The position numbers and the translations under genes were made by a program. A DNA stretch of 64,000 bases from Oscheius tipulae (Eukaryota > Nematoda > Chromadorea > Rhabditida > Rhabditidae): contig JASJZH010000002.1 of assembly GCA_037178975.1 (NCBI GenBank), forward strand, positions 5,507,501 to 5,571,500, in the 5' to 3' direction. Every line of letters begins with the position of its first letter. Position 1 is the first letter of the stretch. The notes beneath the pieces were generated by a model. It ran no database searches, was not told the DNA's origin, and saw only the letters and a list, made by a program, of their open reading frames with translations. Shown here piece after piece: positions 35,176 through 45,981 of this stretch.

Positions 35176-36883
35176 CTAAGCCTTGTAGGGAGTGGCCGGG
35201 GTCTCGGGCTTAGCGTGTCTGTTGGGAGTAGCGTAGGCGAGGATGAATCTGAACTTGGTAATGGAAACAAATGGAGAGGTAAACCTGTCGTCTTGCTCGA
35301 TTTTGCAGATCAGATCAGCGAAGAAGTGGGCCTTGGAGGCAAAGTCTCCGACTCCGGAGATGATTTCGAACTCGGTCTTGAAGGCGTCTTCCAGGGATTT
35401 CTAGAAGGAATACTGTTTTCGTCACTTTGGAATCCGAACCTGCATGTTGTTGGCAATGCTCTGCACGTTGCAGGTGTGGAAGTTCTTTCTGGAGGCTTTG
35501 ACTCTCTTGTAGGTGTCTCTCATGAGCTCTTCCAGCTTCTTGTTGCAGCACATGAATCCTAAATATCCTTTTTAGATCCTCAATCTCTCTACTTACCATT
35601 GCCATTGGTGTAGCACTGTGGGAGAGGGTAGTTGGTAGCCTGTCGGAACCGTCTCACCGCAACCCGTTGAGCAGCCCCTCCAACCAGTCCACTGTTCTGA
35701 ATCTCTCGCTGAGGAACCACGAAAGGCTCGCGGATGTAGACGGGGTTACCGAACAGGACGACTTTCGTTACGGGGGTGTTATTTGGTGGGAAGGAGAAGA
35801 GCGGCTGCTGAAAGGTTAGACAAGGAGGTCAGTTGAAGCGTTAGCCATTGTTACACTTCGTTTGGTAGTCTTTTGAATCGGTCAAGATTCTTTCACTCTT
35901 GAACTTGGCTAAAAGTTCAAAAAAGCCACTAAAAAGCCCTAAAAGCCACAAATCTTAACCATTAGACCAGTCGTCTACGACGGCTCATCAGAAAAGCCAG
36001 TGTCAAAGTTCAGGAGACAGCTCAAAATGAACATGCCGTCTCTTGGTAATAAATGATCGGCTATATATTCTTGCTTCTGTTTCGTGGTCCCGGACAAACA
36101 GACAAACAGAGTCTGTCAAAGACACTATTATGCTTTCAGATTCATACAAGCCGTCTTCGCCGCCCTTTTCTTGACTCTGTAGTGTAAACAGGCGCCCCAG
36201 AGCTGACTTGTCAACTAAATCTTTGATATGCTATGTCTTGTCAACTTTTGGCTCGTGCTCACGGATGAATATTGTTGCGCTTTATTAGTAGAGAGTTTTT
36301 AGAATACGAATGACTGATTTCAGAAGAAAAAAACAGAAAACCTTGGTCGTTCGATCTCGATTTCGATAGAGATCTTTCACGTAGTGTTCATTTCACGTTT
36401 TTAGGGATAGATGGTCTCTTTTTCAACAAGAAAATTAGTTCATATAGAGTTTGTTAAGCAACTGTGGAACCCGATTTTGTTTCGTTCACCTGAAGGCACT
36501 GGACGTCGTTCGCTAACCAGCTCTCAGCTCACTTCTCCCACCGTCTCTCACCCGCTAACGCCCTTTTCCTGTTTTTAAAATACTGTTAAAAGTTCAGAAA
36601 TCGTGAAAATATTGAGGGTGAAGACGGATTCTCAGCTCCAGGATTATCTTTTCGGAGCCCGCGGCTCTACACAGCAACTAGCTCGGTACCACGGAATACT
36701 TGGATTTAGCCGATAAGTTAGAGTCTCGAACAAAATTTCAGCAGGTTACTGTAGTTACAAGGCAAGTTATTGTTGAGAAATTAGGACAGTTAGGGCTAGA
36801 TAAATGTGACATACCCTGACGAGAGGTCTGTCAGCAGCCAAAGCCAGAAGAGGGAGAGCGAGGAGAATGAGATATCCGTTCAT
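35176..36883 (-). CDS. Secreted protein with ground-like domain
   Basis: The minus-strand product starts with a signal peptide (MNGYLILLALPLLALAADRP) at 36883. A Pro/Val-rich linker (PVTKVVLFGNPVYIREP) leads to a C-terminal domain with CYTNGNGFMCCNKKLEELM, FHTCNVQSIANNMQ, TEFEIISGVGDFASKAHFFA and LICKIEQDDRF. Paired CC followed by an LE..M helix, F..CNV, an FE.I segment, DF and CKIE matches the nematode ground-like (grl) domain, which occurs in hedgehog-related secreted proteins. The tail is RHAKPETPATPYKA. The first intron is about 1 kb (about 35820-36813) and the others are short. The role is unknown; family members are usually made by epidermal or glial cells and act extracellularly. Confidence 0.75.
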
Positions 36884-37878
36884 GACTGACAGTCAGAGAC
36901 TCTTGGAAGTCGAAGTCCGGTCGGGGCGGAGCGTCTAATCCGCCTTTAAGCAGCCCAGAGGAATCTTTCCACACGCCCCTTACACACTCTTTTTTACGGA
37001 AAAGACACACCGCAACAGTTCGTCGTCTTATCGAGTGAAAGTCAATCAACTAATCAGGAAGCCGATCTTCTGTTTACGGCAGGCGAAAAAGGGCACCTGA
37101 TGGCGCATAGCCGTAGGCCAAATCAAACGGGTCTTCAAGGTCAAGGCACGTCGTTTTCGGGGGACCTCGATTACGTGGATTTGGCTGTGGCGCCAGTTTT
37201 TAGCTGAAGGAGAAACTAATGTCTGGGCATCAGGGAGCGAGCGATTAGCATGTGAAGCGAGCCATCAATCGCTGGACACCAAGATCTCGATCATATTTGA
37301 AGGCAGATCGCAGTGACTGTCCGTTGTTTAGATGTCGACTGGACATGGTTTCTGTCACGGTTCTACTGAACTTGACGTTCTTACAGTTCAACTTCAGATC
37401 CTGCCAGAGTCTCAAGGCCTAGTTCCTCCTGGTCAGGCTGCAATTTGTCACACTGCTGTCAACCGACTGATAGATGTCGACGACGTTGCAACACGGAAAA
37501 AGCCTTTCGATACTAGCCGGTTGTGTCCAAAGGGAACTGTGATTTGAATAGAGAAAGAGTCTACTTGTCTTCCCAGAAACATCTATTTGTTCTGGTTTCC
37601 TTTCTTGCCTGACTAGAACTTTTGGCACACCTCTCTTCTTCGTCTTCTTCACAGCGAAAAAATTTTGAAAGAGAAAAAATACTCAAGGTGGAAAGTTGAC
37701 AGGTTTTCGCTAGTCCCAAAAGCTGGTCCGAGTAAAGTCGTTGATTTTTCACAACATTTTCTCGGTCGATTTGACTCTTTGTCTGCGACTCCGAAGTAAT
37801 CGAAACTTCCAGCGTGACATAGTTTGAGTTGGGAGAATCATATAAACAAATGGGATCTTTTCTCGTACCACGTTAAAT
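36884..37878. other. Intergenic region, no supported gene
   Basis: Short frames only. A TATA-like ATATAAAC lies at about 37840-37848, upstream of an orphan coding-like exon. Confidence 0.4.
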
Positions 37879-38101
37879 CGCATGAAGAGCCACGTGGACA
37901 GACCTGTCACACGTCAAAGTGGAGCACGACGAGGTCACTCACGTCAAAGACATTCTGAAGCCTTGGGAGACGCTCCACTCCGACCAGATCAGACTCATCC
38001 AGTACAAGTACATCTTCTCCGGCAGGACAGTTGGCCAGAAGATTCCGGTCGCTGCTCCCGTCTTTGACGTTTTCCACAACAGCGACTATGACACTAGTTA
38101 G
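37879..38101 (+). other. Orphan coding-like exon or gene fragment
   Basis: One frame reads TWTDLSHVKVEHDEVTHVKD, then ILKPWETLHSDQIRLIQYKY, IFSGRTVGQKIPVAAPVFDV and FHNSDYDTS before TAG at 38099-38101. Codon choice looks coding, and an in-frame TGA just upstream means it cannot start from an ATG in this frame. A GTTAGT donor lies at 38096. I do not recognise a family. It may be an internal exon of an unfound gene or a leftover of a duplicated one. Confidence 0.35.
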
Positions 38102-38260
38102 TTTCTCTAGTTTTTGAAAACAGGTCTGTCAAAGTACTGGAGTGGTAATCATCTAGGAAAGGCCAAGAAACCATTTGAATAGTTGTGATCAAACACTTGC
38201 AAACTCGTGTACCAATAGACGGACACTTTGATTCAATTTTGTGCGGAAATTTAAAAAGTT

Positions 38261-38495
38261 CAGAATTTTAGTTTCTTTCTGCATTTTCCAGTGCTCTACA
38301 CACATTTTATCGGTTTCTAAGTGTGCTTAACCGATTTGCCGTCAAATTCTACTCTAAAGTACACCACTTTGACCAGAACATGATCAAGAAAAATGGAGAA
38401 AATGGCTGTACAAGGGAAAAAGACAGCGTTTTATCAATTTTTCATTTTTTTCTATCATTTTTCTGTCAAAGTAGGCTATTCTAGTGTAGAAGCAC
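38261..38495. repeat. Foldback repeat, copy A
   Basis: Arms near 38345-38374 (ending CCACTTTGACC) and 38464-38493 (TGTCAAAGTAGGCTATTCTA) are inverted imperfect repeats around an A/T-rich centre with paired AAAAATGGA/TCATTTTT. The extended unit matches copy B at 57348-57584 in reverse orientation, including TGCAGAAAGAAACT. Confidence 0.7.
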
Positions 38496-38696
38496 ATAAT
38501 ATTCAAAATCGAAAAGTGTTCCGCCAAACACCCATATACGCGGTTAATGTTACTGTCCCTTTAAAACAATAGCTACTTCTTCGACTTCATGTCATTCATG
38601 ATGAGACAGTACGGGTGAAACGCGATAAGCTACCAAACTCGCTGGCAGAAGAGGATTTGATGTCGCCCTTCCAAACTGTCACAAAGACTAGAATCT

Positions 38697-40344
38697 TTAT
38701 TCAGCGTCTGGATCGCGTGGCAACGAAGGATAACGAATCTTCTCTACTGAGCATTTTGGTGTGTTGGTAGCTGTTCGGAGGAAGGGACAAGTCTAAAAGA
38801 AACTTAGTTCGGTTGTCAAGATACTGACCGGTGGTGGACATTCCCAGATCTTTGGATTGAAATCTTCGAAAGATTTAATGACTTCCTTGTCCTTCGCATC
38901 CTCGAACAGACCTTTCCAAAGCAGCTTGGCTACCATGTCGACTGCCATGACTGAGAAGTGGAAACAGTCCAGAGCGGGGAAGGCAATGTTCGGTAGATTC
39001 TAGGGGAATGAAGTAAGCAAAACAGAAGATCTTACTCCGATCCGAGGGAGATGGTCCACTTTGGAGATGGTTGTTGCTCCTACAACAGCGAACGTGTCTG
39101 TCTCCGGGATCTCCTCAACAACCCTGGCCACCATGTCATCGAATTTGCGCTTTTCTTCGATGAAGTCAGTCAGATTCATCGAGAGAAGACTGGTGCAAGA
39201 GTATCTGGAAACCGAAAAGTGTAGACATTGTTAATAAGAAGTTTCTGTAATCGGAGTAGACAGGGTAATGAGATTCATCTTGTTCCGCCAATGGAGTCTT
39301 GTCATCTTTTGGCTTTTTTTTGTTTTGGCAACCTTTAAACATGTTTCGTGACAATCTTCTGTGCTGCAAGTAGCCGTTCTAGGCTAAAGCTATCATAATT
39401 ACGTTCAAGAACGCGTCTAACAAAACCGCCAAAGTCTGATCCTATCGGACTGCTCCATCTATGCAGACTCGGGGAAAACTACTCGAAAACAGAGAAACTA
39501 CTCTGGTAATTGCAGTAAGAAACGTCTCTCAATCGGACTCTAATTGTCTTGATCGAAAATTCCCAGAGAGAATGGGATTCTTACTGGTGGAAGTCCAAAC
39601 AGAAGGGATTTTCGTGAGTATCGCGAAGAAGCTGAACACTCAGCGGTGGCATGAGATTGACGAAACTCCTTGGTATATGCTCTTTGATGTAGAGAATGGA
39701 CGCCTTCAGACGTAGGTAGTACTGATCAGGATTGAAGAAGGTCTAGAAGACTAAACCCATCTTTAGGTAGCTTACCCTATTCTGATCCTGTTTGCAGACA
39801 TCGTTGGATCCGATGAAGACATTGATGAACTTCCAGTCCATTTCGAAGTCGATCTTTTTCGAGCGCTTCAGAGTACTGTCGAGAAGAAGAACCTGTCTCA
39901 TCAAATTCGAAGAAAAAGCGCCAGTCTTGGCCACATTGATCACCCGTTCCTTCTCGACAAGAGCCGGGTTGTAGTGCTTGAAAATGTCTGTAGACTGACA
40001 GTGAAGACAGACAGAATGACCCACTGGCTAAGGTGACTTCCTCTTCCAGACTACGATCGGTTCCAGAGACGAATGCGAGTCCTGGACTGTCTTTCAGTAG
40101 GTCTTCCAAATGTTGAGCATCGGTTGAGCGACCAGCCTGAAGCTTTCCTCTGATTGTTTTTGTCTGAACATACCGAAAGAGAGTCGCCGAGAGACGCGAC
40201 AACGTTGACATTCCAAGGAGCCAGGGTGTGGATGCTGTCCGAAGGATAGCGCTCGGCTGGAAAGTCACATCGGAAGTTCTTCCAGCCGACCGGGTAATCT
40301 GAATTACGTAATCTTTCCTTGCCTTCACGAACAGCAACAGTTAG
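38697..40344 (-). CDS. Phospholipase B-type GDSL/SGNH hydrolase (5' end unresolved)
   Basis: The SGNH hydrolase cleaves ester bonds of phospholipids and is usually secreted or membrane-attached. The minus-strand exons join in phase. First come LRNSDYPVGWKNFRCDFPAE, IHTLAPWNVNVVASLGDSLS (GDSL nucleophile Ser) and FVSGTDRSLEEEVTLANIFK. Then come NVAKTGAFSSNLMRQ (oxyanion Gly), FINVFIGSNDVCKQ (GxND block III), NPDQYYLRLKASILYIKEHI and PRSFVNLMPPLSV. The protease-like acid and base follow in FPALDCFHFSVMAVDMVAKL (block V D-x-x-H), and the end is RYPSLPRDPDAE. Two introns are only 37 bases. All catalytic blocks are present, so the enzyme should be active. The exon at 40344 begins after an acceptor; the exon carrying the start and signal peptide was not found. 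A 350-base intron (about 39208-39560) contains an unrelated open frame on the plus strand. Confidence 0.85.
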
Positions 40345-40408
40345 CTAGAAAGTGTTTGAATTGGTGCGCCTTGTCTAACGCGCCAGAAGTTGTCAACTTG
40401 ACAAATAT

Positions 40409-40528
40409 CTTGTCAGGATGGTAAGTCCAGTTCCAGCTCACTTGCTCGCCTGTGATTCCGCTGTGTTGTCTTCTTCTTCGAACTCCCAGGTTCAGTGTCT
40501 CTACTTTCCACCAAACTCTGTCGCCACT
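40409..40528. repeat. Dispersed repeat, copy 1
   Basis: This segment matches 45570-45706 over most of its length, sharing CTTGTCA-GATGG-AAGTCCAG, GCTTGCTCGC-like and CAAACTCTGT-GCCACT blocks. The minus-strand translations share the pattern EQ-S-NWT-H-DK. It could be a duplicated exon or part of a mobile element. Confidence 0.6.
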
Positions 40529-40624
40529 TTCTTTCTGCTACGTTTCAGGTCCCGGGAGACCTCAAGGAAACTACGCTACTGAGGAACTGCGGGAAAGATA
40601 CTACTCAACTACGAAAAGGACGAG

Positions 40625-40675
40625 ACATCCAGACACACTCTTCCTTGGCGGGAAGGGAAGAGTGTGTCTAGATGT
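40625..40675. repeat. Strong inverted repeat (hairpin)
   Basis: A 20-base arm at 40625-40644 pairs with 40656-40675 with one mismatch, leaving an 11-base loop. It lies outside any recognised gene. Confidence 0.8.
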
Positions 40676-42104
40676 TTGTAACGCTGATTTGCAGAACGGA
40701 TGAAAAAGAACCAGAAAAAAGAAAGTCAGGCTATAGTAGCCAGCAAAGCAACTGAACCAAGCTGAAGTCATGATCGTGTGAAGTGGGTTTTTGGATTGTG
40801 AGCACGGGTCATGTCTGAAACCCAATGGATGTTTGGAAGTTCGAGCAGCAGAAGCCATCAAGTCAGTGTGAAAGAACTGGATTTTCGGACTGTGCGCAAG
40901 GATCATCCCCAATTCTTTTCGAGTTGAGTATCCGATGACCGTAAGATACGAAGGACATAGCTACTGGTTGCTGTGCTGTATCTAGAGTTCTATGATCAAA
41001 ATTGGGAAATGGAACTACACGAGCCATAGACAGGACTACCGGTTGCTGATTGATTGATGGACCATACCGAATTTGGAAACGTCAAGCGACTAAAGTCCGT
41101 GAATATGGCAGCCTGATCGTGATTTTTTTATGGGTCTGTTTTGACTTATTTCTGTTTCTTTTACCCGTTTTATTCCGATTTTTTCCAGAAGCGAAGTACG
41201 ATGCAAAGAAAGGGCGCTCACCTCTAGACAAATGTACAAACTCTGCTCTCGCCTGTTTCCATTTTTTGTAGTCTGTGTACAACTTGACTAGCTCTTTGTT
41301 TTCCGTAATAACTGCATCATTGAGAGCCACTGAAAAGTTTTCCATACAAAAGAAACATTGAGAGCAAACCAAAGAAGGAAACAATGAGCCAGAAGAGCAT
41401 TTGTGCCTATTGAGTTCTGTCCCAGCCGATAAGATAATCGACCTGTTTTCCCCACAATTATTTTGAATCTGGAGACGGTCATATTTGACTGGGGGCTTCC
41501 GTCCCGAGTCCGATGACTCAAACACGCTGTGTAAACACGACAGGGGCCATCCCCTCTCTCTCTTTGGGACCCTGGTGTTCTGGCACCTCTACGTACATTT
41601 TTTTGACCTTTGTCTTTCGGCACCGCCAATTGTTAGAAAATCCCTAGAACTTATTCAAATTCAGTAATATTTTCTTTCCGATGTCTGCCTCGGGCACAAT
41701 GTTTGCCTTGTATTGAATTTCTTCACAGCGATCCGTCTCCCAGCTGACGGACAAAATCGATCACTGACCATTTGGGCAGCCTTTCCACTTATTTCTTGGG
41801 TATACATTTTAAGCAATTTAAAACTATGGGAACACTAAAGAACAGGATAGACCAACCGGTAGACAAGCTTTAAACTTTCAAAACTATTTGAAGATCTGAA
41901 TTGTTTGAAAGCCAACCTTCTTTTTAGTTTCCTTTACCTTTCTCGCCATTTCCACTTTTTGTTCAGTTCTGTTGGTCAGCTGAGGCCGAAACAGACCTTT
42001 TTTGTCTCAAGAGTCGGTTCAGTTCTAAACTTCTGACATAGAGTTTGATTCCTCTCTCCGACCTCAAATCCACAGACTCACTCAAACTCCAAAACCATTT
42101 CCAG

Positions 42105-43571
42105 GCAACGTGCCTCAACTCATCCGAAAACCATTCGAAGGGACCCATATGGTAATGGTGTGCCGGAGGCCCACCATTACCGGTATTCTGAAGATCTCTA
42201 TGGGACCAAGGTCCCGTTGAAGAGCAGTCATGGCGGATGCTTGAACAGGTGTTTGCTTATATTTTCTTACACGTTTCGATTCAAGAGTCCCGTTCGCCTC
42301 GTTGATAGCAGCAGTGTGCTGCTTCATCGGAGTCATTCTGTTCTCGACGATGATGGGTTGGGGCTTCAATGCCTCGGTTGAACAGACCCGGAGAGCTCTA
42401 AAATTGGAGGACTGGCCCTGGCTGGACAAGGTATTCTGCATTTTCATATGTTTACAATCTCTCTAGGTCCAAATCTCTTTCATTGTCTTGACTGTCATCA
42501 TGTCAATCTTCGCTCTGTTCTTCCTCGCAGTCGGATTCACAGCAACTGGAGCAACTAGGGAACAAATGTATAGAGGTGGATTAATGTTTTAAACAGATTT
42601 GAAAGTGGTTTCAGATAAGAAATCGAGGTGTGGAGGAAGATGTGCCTGTGCGACCTGCATGGCGTTTACTATCGCCTTGGTGAGTATATAGGTCTATTAT
42701 TTTTTTGAGGCTTTGGACTCAGGATAGCAGTTTTCCGTCTTGCAATGTTTTGAAGAGTTATAGAGCTGATTGAAAACTACACCTTTGCAAAACATTTTAA
42801 GGATCTAAAATACTATCTGCTACCCAAAAAAGGTGTCTTCAAGTGAGACGCAGTTCAATTAGAGACATTGAATAGAAGTGAGGTCAGGTTTTCCAGCTTA
42901 TCTGCTGGCTGATCATCATCTCCATCGTTTCCATGATCTGCTGTGCGTATTTCGTCTTCGACAGTAATTGTGGAACGTTCACGACATTCACGGACAGAGA
43001 CTGCCTGGATGTCTCTCTCATGGAGCCCATGGTCAGAAGGATATCCCGAGTTGTGAGTATACAATCCTTCTTTGCTTAGTACTTAGTATAGAAACTAGTC
43101 ATTTGCGGAGGTGACCTGCAACAATTTTGTGCTCTGACAGCCACAGCCAAATCCTGGTATATTGTCGGATGGGTCGGAGCCATGATAGTGGTTTTCGGAC
43201 TGGGGATGTTCTTCGGGGTTCATTCGGCCAACTATGCTCATGTTGGGACAGCGAGCAGGTATGGAAACATCCAGAATGTATTCAAAGTGTTCCTCAGATA
43301 CATAGAACTGCGTGAACTGTTGGCAGAACCAAGTTCAGTCCCAGCCCCTCCCTCATTCCCTCCGCCTTCTCGATACGAACTCGATTACCAAAAAGACCAG
43401 CGGAGGAAAGAGGATTTACGGAATGGAACAAGGTATGTCAAGAAAATGCATCGGTAAACCATAAGTTCTAGCAAGTTCCCGCCCAGTTCCGTGTCATCGA
43501 GCCGCTTCGCCGAACAGATGTCCGACTCAGTCAGTCAGTACCAGTTCAATCGAAGACACTTTCACGAGTAG
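42105..43571 (+). CDS. M6/PLP-family proteolipid, four membrane segments (5' end unresolved)
   Basis: The product is a neuronal or epithelial tetraspan membrane glycoprotein of the M6/proteolipid (PLP/DM20) family. In the first exon found, HHYRYSEDLYGTKVPLKSSH leads to GGCLNRVPFASLIAAVCCFI, matching the family's RVPYATLIAT start of membrane segment 1. Segment 2 is VQISFIVLTVIMSIFALFFL, followed by FTATGATREQMY and a Cys-rich loop (RCGGRCACATC). Segment 3 is LICWLIIISIVSMICCAYFV. The second extracellular loop has paired cysteines (NCGTF, DCLDV, ICGGDLQQFC). Segment 4 is WVGAMIVVFGLGMFFG, followed by HSANYAHV, the family's SANYAHI-like end. The cytoplasmic tail is Pro- and Ser-rich and ends QYQFNRRHFHE. 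The first exon begins after an acceptor at 42104, so at least one upstream exon is missing. Confidence 0.85.
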
Positions 43572-43767
43572 CCCCCTCTCTACCTCTCCGCATAGTTCTC
43601 CTCTACATATCAACTGTCTTTCCCGTGAACACTCTTCACTTACAGTCCTCACTTCCCATACTAATACAATGAAAGTTTATCGAAAGATTCTGTATCAGAA
43701 CAAAAGTCTTGTCTAAAATTAATACTGTCGTAATGCAAAGGCACTTACTCAGGTTTTTAGCGGGTGC

Positions 43768-44629
43768 ATGAGTGGTGCTTCGAGCTGTGACATTGACGAA
43801 GAAGCTCGTAGCATATCAGGGAATCTGACGACTGTTTGTCAACTTCTTGGAAAGATTGTAAGTTTTGATGCTGCTGGATCACATGCAATCTGACTGTGAT
43901 TTGTCAGTCTTGTTCAAAAACTTGGATATTTTTCGGTTCGCTGCCTCTCCAGGAAGGTTTGTGGTACTTTTCCACTGACACTCTAGTGTTAATGTCCTGT
44001 ATGAGAGTTCACTGATCAAATAGCCTGAGCTTGGTCTGTATCAGTATACATTAGACAAGAGTAAGAGTTGAACTAATTCGGAAGAGTCAAGCTCAATAGT
44101 TTACTACCTCGTTCCATCCTGATTTCAAGACTGACCTTTAATTAAAATCCCTTAAAAAATGGCCTATGTTTCCGATAACCTGGACAAATGGTCGAGTTCA
44201 AACAGAGACATTTTCGACCAAACGCGATCTCCTTTCTTGCTTGCAATCTCCCCCTATAACTCTTATTTTTTCAGGACTCTGGTTCAGTAAAACTGCCCTC
44301 TCTTATCGAAGATACAACAGTTGTTTTGGAAGAACTCCAAGCTGTCTTTCAAATCGTTCGCGGAGAGGCCGAATCTGTGAGTTTATTCCTCGTAAATTTA
44401 GACGAGACCGGTTTAGGTAAAATCAGCTGCCAGCACGATTCAGGAACAGTTTTCTCGTCTGGAATCTCTTTGGGAAAGGATCGATAAAGCAGCAGAGTAT
44501 ATTGATAAGGTAGATCTTACTTTTCACTTTGGAACTCGGACCTTCTAGAAGAAACAACAGCTCTCGGAACTTGAAGGGCTGTGTAACTGTGTTGAGAGAC
44601 TTGTGGAAGAGAAGAAAAACAAAACATAA
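43768..44629 (+). CDS. Small coiled-coil protein, BLOC-1 subunit 4-like (tentative)
   Basis: Four exons (43768-43858, 44275-44378, 44418-44510 and 44549-44629) give about 121 residues. The ATG follows a TTTTTAG acceptor. The protein starts MSGASSCDIDEEARSISGNL and is helical after that: LIEDTTVVLEELQAVFQIVR, then IQEQFSRLESLWERIDKAAE and YIDKKKQQLSELEGL. It ends CVERLVEEKKNKT. Spacing of L, I, W and D in the second helix resembles BLOC1S4/cappuccino, a subunit of the complex that builds lysosome-related organelles. That match is weak and made from memory. The stop TAA at 44627-44629 shares its last A with the ATG of the next gene, so both frames lie in one exon. Internal exon ends are approximate to a few bases. 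Confidence 0.55.
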
Positions 44630-45278
44630 TGGGTCAGTTGATTCATTTAGGGAACTATGCCCTTTATTTACAGTGAAGACACGTTCCGGAGCAGGAAAAC
44701 GCGAATCTCTTGAAGCCCCCAGAATCATTGAGAGATCTCCCACTCCCGAAGATGACTTTTCTGACGACGATGACGCCCCGGTGGAGGTTTGGAACCATTT
44801 TTATAGTTTTCACTTCAAAATCTTCAGGTCACCTCGAAGAAAACTGCCGATATCATCTTGACAGAACCCGAATCTGTGGAAAAGACGCTATTTGAACAGG
44901 TACATACTCGCCCATATGCTGAAAGATACCTTTGGTTTTAGATCCAAGACCAGAAGAGGGAAGAGGAGGAACAGAAGAAGCAGAAGAAGGCCAAGAAGGT
45001 TAAGAGAAAGAAGCTGGGAGAGGGCAACTTTGCTGTGAAAGTCAAGTGAGTTGCTGTTCAGGAGGCCGAGGCAGTACGGGGATGATTTCCTCTCCGACAC
45101 TATGACTTTCAGGAAGGCCGAATTCAAAGTGGTCTCACTCGACAAAGGAACCAATGTTCCTCTCGAGCCTGCTCGCAACTACCGAGCTGAACTTTTGGCA
45201 GCCAGAACCAGCAACAGACGTGTCAAGGGACCCGGCTCTCAACTGCAGCATCGAGCCAAATGGGCCAATAAGCATTGA
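44629..45278 (+). CDS. Lysine-rich nuclear protein, NOL7-like (tentative), overlapping the upstream stop codon
   Basis: The ATG at 44629-44631 overlaps the TAA of the preceding gene by one base. Only four bases (ATGG) lie in that exon. An intron 44633-44673 (GTCAGT...TTTACAG) restores MVKTRSGAGKRESLEAPRII. The protein then reads ERSPTPEDDFSDDDDAPVEV, IILTEPESVEKTLFEQIQDQ and a run of Lys (KKQKKAKKVKRKK). It ends NFAVKVKKAEFKVVSLDKGT, NYRAELLAARTSNRRVKGPG and RAKWANKH. The DD-DDAPVE acidic block, the E/K coil and the N-terminus MV(K/Q)xR resemble nucleolar NOL7, but no domain is decisive. No in-frame ATG exists downstream in the second exon, so the overlapped ATG looks necessary. AATAAA at 45323-45328 ends the unit. 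Confidence 0.6.
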
Positions 45279-45322
45279 AATTTTTATTGTTATTAATTGT
45301 TGTTACTTGTTATGAACATCAC

Positions 45323-45328
45323 AATAAA
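45323..45328 (+). terminator. Polyadenylation signal after the overlapped gene pair
   Basis: AATAAA lies 45 bases after the stop at 45278. I see no equivalent signal between the two overlapped genes. Confidence 0.6.
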
Positions 45329-45569
45329 CCCGTAGTGCATAATGACTGGAAGACGTCACTTCTTCCACATATCGTTGAGCATTAGGAAGTGAGTATCACT
45401 GTCCGCTTCCAGCTGTCGACTAGTCCGAACTTGCATGTCTCCTCGATCGGATAGCATTGGCTGTGACGACTCTTTTATAGGCTTCTTGTTGAAGAGACAC
45501 GGTAGAGCCTTCCTGAAATTGTTTTTTTAGCTTGCTGGCTATTGTTCGTAAACACGAGAACTGCCAGAG

Positions 45570-45706
45570 CTTGTCAAGATGGCAAGTCCAGTTCGACGAC
45601 GCTTGCTCGCTTGAGCTCCGCAGTGCTGCCGTAGCTGTCGTCTTCTCCATCTCAACCCGAAGTTTCAGGTGAAGTGTCTTTACTTTTCCCAAACTCTGTT
45701 GCCACT
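45570..45706. repeat. Dispersed repeat, copy 2
   Basis: This matches 40409-40528. On the minus strand a 90-codon frame crosses it (LRSSSEQASSNWTCHLDKLW), while on the plus strand ATGGCAAGTCCAG opens a short frame. Neither is assigned to a gene. Confidence 0.6.
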
Positions 45707-45981
45707 ATTGCGCTCCCCTTTCACTCACTCTCAATCACTTTGCTTCGTCTTTTTCTCTATTAGCTTTCAGAACACTGATAGACTGCCCGCAAAAATCCAT
45801 CGACTCCGACTTCAACAGAGAAACATGGCGAACTTAAGCAACAGATCAGTGGAAATCACAAGATTTTGAACGCGAGCGAGAAGAGCGGAAAAAGAAGAGC
45901 CAGTTGGATCGTTACTGAAGAGCCGAAGACTTCCGATGTGAACTATGGTGATCAGCGTGAGAACTCTTGAGGACTGGACAA
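45707..45981 (+). other. Coding-like remnant beside the MITE
   Basis: After a TTTCAG at about 45766-45771 one frame reads KNPSTPTSTEKHGELKQQIS, then NASEKSGKRRASWIVTEEPK, ending in a stop near 45970. The family is not recognised. The MITE is inserted a few bases downstream. It may be a fragment of a duplicated gene. Confidence 0.25.

Larger units (their letters stand above)
40345..42104. other. Region between phospholipase and M6 genes
   Basis: The stretch holds a dispersed repeat copy (40409-40528), a strong hairpin (40625-40675) and a loosely repeated pair around 40770-40900. The missing first exons of both flanking genes probably lie here, but I cannot identify them. Confidence 0.45.

Noticed and set aside
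39461-39715. 84-codon plus-strand frame
   Set aside because: It lies over the phospholipase intron and exon on the minus strand, which explain the open sequence.
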